Part shown: one piece after another, positions 5,808 through 8,350 of the stretch
Layout: every line of letters begins with the position of its first letter
Numbering within the stretch: position 1 is the first letter of the stretch
Assembly (NCBI GenBank): GCA_012516115.1
Contig: JAAYXC010000374.1
Coordinates: forward strand, 1 to 8,350
Direction: 5' to 3'
Length of the DNA: 8,350 nt
Source: Bacillota bacterium
GTDB taxonomy: Bacteria; Bacillota; UBA4882; JAAYXC01
Program-made: the position numbers and the translations under genes
Notes under the pieces: generated by a model
Seen by the model: only the letters and a program-made list of their open reading frames with translations
The model's database searches: none
Told to the model about the DNA's origin: nothing

Positions 5808-7466
5808 TTGACCGAGATCCCTCTTTTTCTACGGCAGGCAGTCATCGCCACCGAGGATGCGCGTTTTTACCGCCACCACGGGATCGATCTGCGCGGTCTG
5901 GCCCGGGCCTTTTTTCATAACCTCCGCGCCGGACGGATCGAGCAGGGCGGGAGTACCATCACCCAACAACTGGCCAAGATCACCTTCCTTACCCCGGAGC
6001 GGACCATCTGGCGCAAGATCGCCGACATGGCTTATGCCGTCCGCCTGGAGCGACGCTACAGCAAAGACGAGATCCTCCGTTTTTACCTAAACCAGATCTA
6101 TCTAGGCCACGGTGCCTTCGGGATGGAAGCAGCGGCCCAGACCTATTTCGGTCGTCATGTCTGGGAAATAAACCATAAAGAAGCGATGCTCCTGGCCGGG
6201 CTGATCAGGGGTCCGGAGAGGTATTCACCCTTTCGGAACAAGCAAGCGGCCGCAGAAAGGATCCAGACCGTGGCCGAACTGATGCAACGTTACGGTGGCC
6301 TAACCGAAGAAGAAAGCCAGCGCTTCCTCCGCGAGCCCCTGCGCCTCCTTCCGGCTCCCGGCCGCCTGCAGGGCGGGTACTTCGTGGCCCAGCTCATCGC
6401 CGATCTCCGCACGCGGTTCGGTTGGTCCGAGGAGTTCATCCGCCGCGGGGGTCTCGAGATCTGGACGACCATGGACCTGAAGATGCAACGCGCGGCGGAA
6501 GAGACCATCCGGCTTCTTCCCATAGGCTACCGCGACGCGGAGGGTATTCCCCAACCGGAAGGGGCCATCGTGGCCATGGAACCCAATGAAGGGGCCGTCC
6601 GCGTTCTGGTCGGCGGCCGCGATCATCTCCTCACCCCTTTAAACCGGGCCACCCGCGCTCACCGCCAGCCCGGTTCGGCCATCAAACCCTTTGCCTATGC
6701 CGCGGCCCTAGAGGCGGGTTTTTCGCCGGAAACGATCTACCCCGATGAACCCACCGTTTTCTGGATCGACGGCCGAACCTGGCAACCCCGTAACTATGAC
6801 GATATCTACCGGGGACCCATCACCCTCCGGGAAGCCCTCGTCTATTCGGTCAACGTGGTGGCCGCCTCTCTCGTCCGGGATCTCGGTCCTCGCCGGGTCT
6901 TCGAGCTGGCCCGCCGGATGGGGCTTGAAAGCCTCGTCCCCTCCGGAAAACGGAATGACGTGGGCCTGGCGCCTTTGGCCTTGGGCGGTCTCACCCGGGG
7001 GGTAACGCCCTTTGAACTCACCGCCGCCTATGCCGCCTTCGCCAACGGCGGTTTCCGCGTGCGGCCTTTCCTTTTCACCCGCATTCTCGATCGCCGGGGA
7101 CGGGTCATTGCCGCCGAAACCCCGCGACGGGAACGGGTCATCACCCCCCGGACGGCGGCCTTGATGACCGAGATGATGCAGGGAGTGGTGGAGCGGGGCA
7201 CGGGGGTCCGGGCCAGGATCGACCGTCCGGCGGCGGGCAAAACTGGGACGACCTCGGACTACAGCGACGGCTGGTTCATCGGTTATACCCCGGAGCTCCT
7301 CGCCGGCGTCTGGATCGGGAACGATCAAAGCAATCGGCCGATGAAGACGGCCGAAGGATATCTGGGCAGCGGGACGGCCGCCTCCCTCTGGGCCGCCTTC
7401 ATGAACCGCGCCTTGAACCTCGAGTCCGCCTCCCCTGCTCCACCGCAGGAATCGCCTTCCCGGTGA
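5808..7466 (+). CDS. Class A penicillin-binding protein (PBP1A-like), catalytic part without its anchor
   Basis: The bifunctional enzyme polymerises lipid II into glycan strands and cross-links the stem peptides. The open frame from TTG 5808 gives 552 residues. The glycosyltransferase family 51 domain (about residues 1-170) has ATEDARFYRHHGID with catalytic E16, GGSTITQQLAK at 47-57, RKIADMAYAVRLERRYSKDE, and FYLNQIYLGHGAFGMEAAAQ. The transpeptidase domain has SAIK (S290, K293), SVN (S347-N349) and KTG (K478-G480), so both active sites are complete. The TTG lacks a well-placed ribosome binding site, and the anchor lies upstream of the TAA at 5781. As written, this protein would have no membrane anchor or signal and would stay in the cytoplasm. 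The simplest reading is that 5600-7466 is one gene, interrupted either truly or by sequence error. The RBS of the next gene lies 37 bases after the stop. Confidence 0.85.
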   Translation: MTEIPLFLRQAVIATEDARFYRHHGIDLRGLARAFFHNLRAGRIEQGGSTITQQLAKITFLTPERTIWRKIADMAYAVRLERRYSKDEILRFYLNQIYLGHGAFGMEAAAQTYFGRHVWEINHKEAMLLAGLIRGPERYSPFRNKQAAAERIQTVAELMQRYGGLTEEESQRFLREPLRLLPAPGRLQGGYFVAQLIADLRTRFGWSEEFIRRGGLEIWTTMDLKMQRAAEETIRLLPIGYRDAEGIPQPEGAIVAMEPNEGAVRVLVGGRDHLLTPLNRATRAHRQPGSAIKPFAYAAALEAGFSPETIYPDEPTVFWIDGRTWQPRNYDDIYRGPITLREALVYSVNVVAASLVRDLGPRRVFELARRMGLESLVPSGKRNDVGLAPLALGGLTRGVTPFELTAAYAAFANGGFRVRPFLFTRILDRRGRVIAAETPRRERVITPRTAALMTEMMQGVVERGTGVRARIDRPAAGKTGTTSDYSDGWFIGYTPELLAGVWIGNDQSNRPMKTAEGYLGSGTAASLWAAFMNRALNLESASPAPPQESPSR

Positions 7467-7519
7467 CGAAATCTATAGTTATCTTTTAAGAAGGTTGCCG
7501 ACCAGGGAGGTAAAGCCAC

Positions 7520-8266
7520 GTGGAACTCTTCATCCTGGGCGTCGAAAGTCCTTATCCCCGGCGTGGCCGGGCCACCTTAGGTTATACCCTCATGCAGGAG
7601 GGGTTCCTCCTCGTGCTGGAGACGGGGTTCGGCATCCACCGCCGTCTGGCCGAGGAAGGCCTGCTCGACCGGGTGGAGGGAATCCTCTTGAGCCACCTCC
7701 ACTGCGACCACAGCGCCGACCTGCCGGCCGTGATCCTCGGTGTCACCGTCGGCCGGGGGAGAAAGGAGCCCCTGCCGGTTTACCTGCCGCCCGGCGAGGT
7801 CGCGCGCCTCCGGGAGTGGCTTTGTGCCTGTGGCTTCGCTTTCGTCCTCGAACATACGGACCTCCGGGAGCTGGCCTACGATGAACCGACGGCCATCGGG
7901 CCTTTCCGAGTAACCATGGGCCGCGCGGCCCACAGCCTCCCGGCCGGCATCTTCACTTTCACCGCCGCCGGAACCAAATTCGTCTACACGGGCGATACCG
8001 GCGATTGCCCTCCCCTCCGCGCGGCCATCCCCGGCGCCGATCTTCTTCTGGCGGAAGCGACCCCCCTCCGCCCGGAAGAGGCGGCGGTCAAAGGCCATCT
8101 CACCGCGCCCGCCCTGGGCGAAATGGCCCGCGCGGCCGGCGTCCGTCGTCTCGTCATCACCCATTTCATGCCGGGTGAAGAACCCGCCGCCCTGGCCGAA
8201 AAAGCCACGGTCGCCTTCGGCGCCCCGGTGACGGCGGCCGAAGAAGGGCTTCATCTGGTAATCTAA
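7520..8266 (+). CDS. Metallo-beta-lactamase-fold hydrolase, YhfI / RNase Z-like
   Basis: This 248-residue soluble protein is a metal-dependent hydrolase of the beta-CASP-less RNase Z/YhfI type. The metal motif SHLHCDH gives H59, H61, D63 and H64. Further ligands fit H138 (in AAHSLPA), D159 (in YTGDTG) and H215 (in VITHF), and the conserved AEATP segment and GHLT with H193 are also present. The Asp usually found in the first motif (LLDCG) is Glu34 here (LVLETG), a conservative change. The GTG start at 7520 is supported by AGGGAGG (7504-7510) 9 bases upstream. The protein lacks the long exosite insert of tRNA-processing RNase Z, so a tRNA 3' endonuclease role is not shown and the substrate remains unknown. 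Gene spacing (53 bases after the PBP, 20 before the next gene) suggests an operon. Confidence 0.85.
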   Translation: MELFILGVESPYPRRGRATLGYTLMQEGFLLVLETGFGIHRRLAEEGLLDRVEGILLSHLHCDHSADLPAVILGVTVGRGRKEPLPVYLPPGEVARLREWLCACGFAFVLEHTDLRELAYDEPTAIGPFRVTMGRAAHSLPAGIFTFTAAGTKFVYTGDTGDCPPLRAAIPGADLLLAEATPLRPEEAAVKGHLTAPALGEMARAAGVRRLVITHFMPGEEPAALAEKATVAFGAPVTAAEEGLHLVI

Positions 8267-8286
8267 GAAAGCCCGGAGAAAAGGTC

Positions 8287-8350
8287 ATGGTCGTGGCAAG
8301 CGCAGAGGTGGAGCTGTTTTTACCCGGTTGCCAATCCTTAAAAGACAAGC
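8287..8350 (+). CDS. DUF503 (YlxP-like) protein, 5' end only
   Basis: The frame from ATG 8287 runs off the window after 21 codons. The first residues, MVVASAEVELFLPGCQSLKD, match the characteristic start of DUF503 proteins, in which a short beta strand leads into LPGxxSLKDKR. These are small (about 90-residue) proteins; in Bacillus, YlxP is encoded in the nusA-infB-rbfA region. GGAG (8275-8278) lies 8 bases upstream, and the preceding gene ends 20 bases before the start, which supports co-transcription. No infB or rbfA is visible here, so this copy may be a stand-alone gene. The assignment rests on about 20 residues. Confidence 0.7.
   Translation, partial: MVVASAEVELFLPGCQSLKDK

Noticed and set aside
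6708..7328. Minus-strand ORF of 206 codons opposite the PBP transpeptidase domain
   Set aside because: The plus frame contains SAIK, SVN and KTG; the antisense frame has no domain features.
7577..8254. Minus-strand ORF of 225 codons opposite the metallo-beta-lactamase-fold gene
   Set aside because: The plus frame holds the SHLHCDH metal motif and a good ribosome binding site; this is its shadow.
1..8350. CRISPR array, tRNA/rRNA, insertion-sequence ends or integrase
   Set aside because: No regularly spaced direct repeats, no tRNA-like cloverleaf or rRNA core motifs, and no transposase or recombinase motifs were found on either strand by eye.

Overview
The window comes from a GC-rich bacterium, most likely an endospore-forming Firmicute of the Clostridia (Moorella / Desulfotomaculum type of gene content). 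Three things point that way: a PdaB-type polysaccharide deacetylase with the TFDISWG motif, a DacF-type D-Ala-D-Ala carboxypeptidase, and strong GGAGG ribosome binding sites with ATG, GTG and TTG starts. The genus cannot be fixed from the sequence alone. No rRNA, tRNA, CRISPR array or intact mobile element was seen.

Layout. Left part (1-2446): an intact pdaB-like deacetylase (+) meets an intact CapA-family metallophosphatase-like gene (-) stop to stop. A dCMP deaminase gene (comEB, +) is divergent from the CapA gene. Middle part (2447-3931): a decayed stretch, all on the minus strand. It holds a truncated, multiply frameshifted PIN-domain gene, an AT-rich ORF (about 34% GC counted over 2821-3000) with no clear start, and a two-gene operon of a polytopic membrane protein plus a winged-helix regulator. 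Both operon genes are broken by single-base shifts, and the membrane gene also by a nonsense codon. Right part (3932-8350): an intact dacF-like carboxypeptidase gene (+), then a small ORF with a consensus ribosome binding site. Next is a class A penicillin-binding protein gene whose membrane-anchor segment is cut off from its catalytic domains by an in-frame TAA. An intact YhfI/RNase Z-like metallo-beta-lactamase-fold gene follows, then the first 21 codons of a DUF503 (YlxP-like) gene running off the edge.

How the genes fit together. Three of the genes act on peptidoglycan outside the membrane: PdaB (cortex or wall glycan deacetylation), DacF (removal of terminal D-Ala) and the class A PBP (glycan polymerisation and cross-linking). 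The other genes are housekeeping or of unclear role. I see no convincing undescribed system.

The most notable signal is the concentration of lesions in 2447-5810. Three genes read cleanly once single bases are removed from short repeats, and the corrected lengths are exact multiples of three. This may be real gene decay or uncorrected base-calling and assembly error; the window alone cannot decide.
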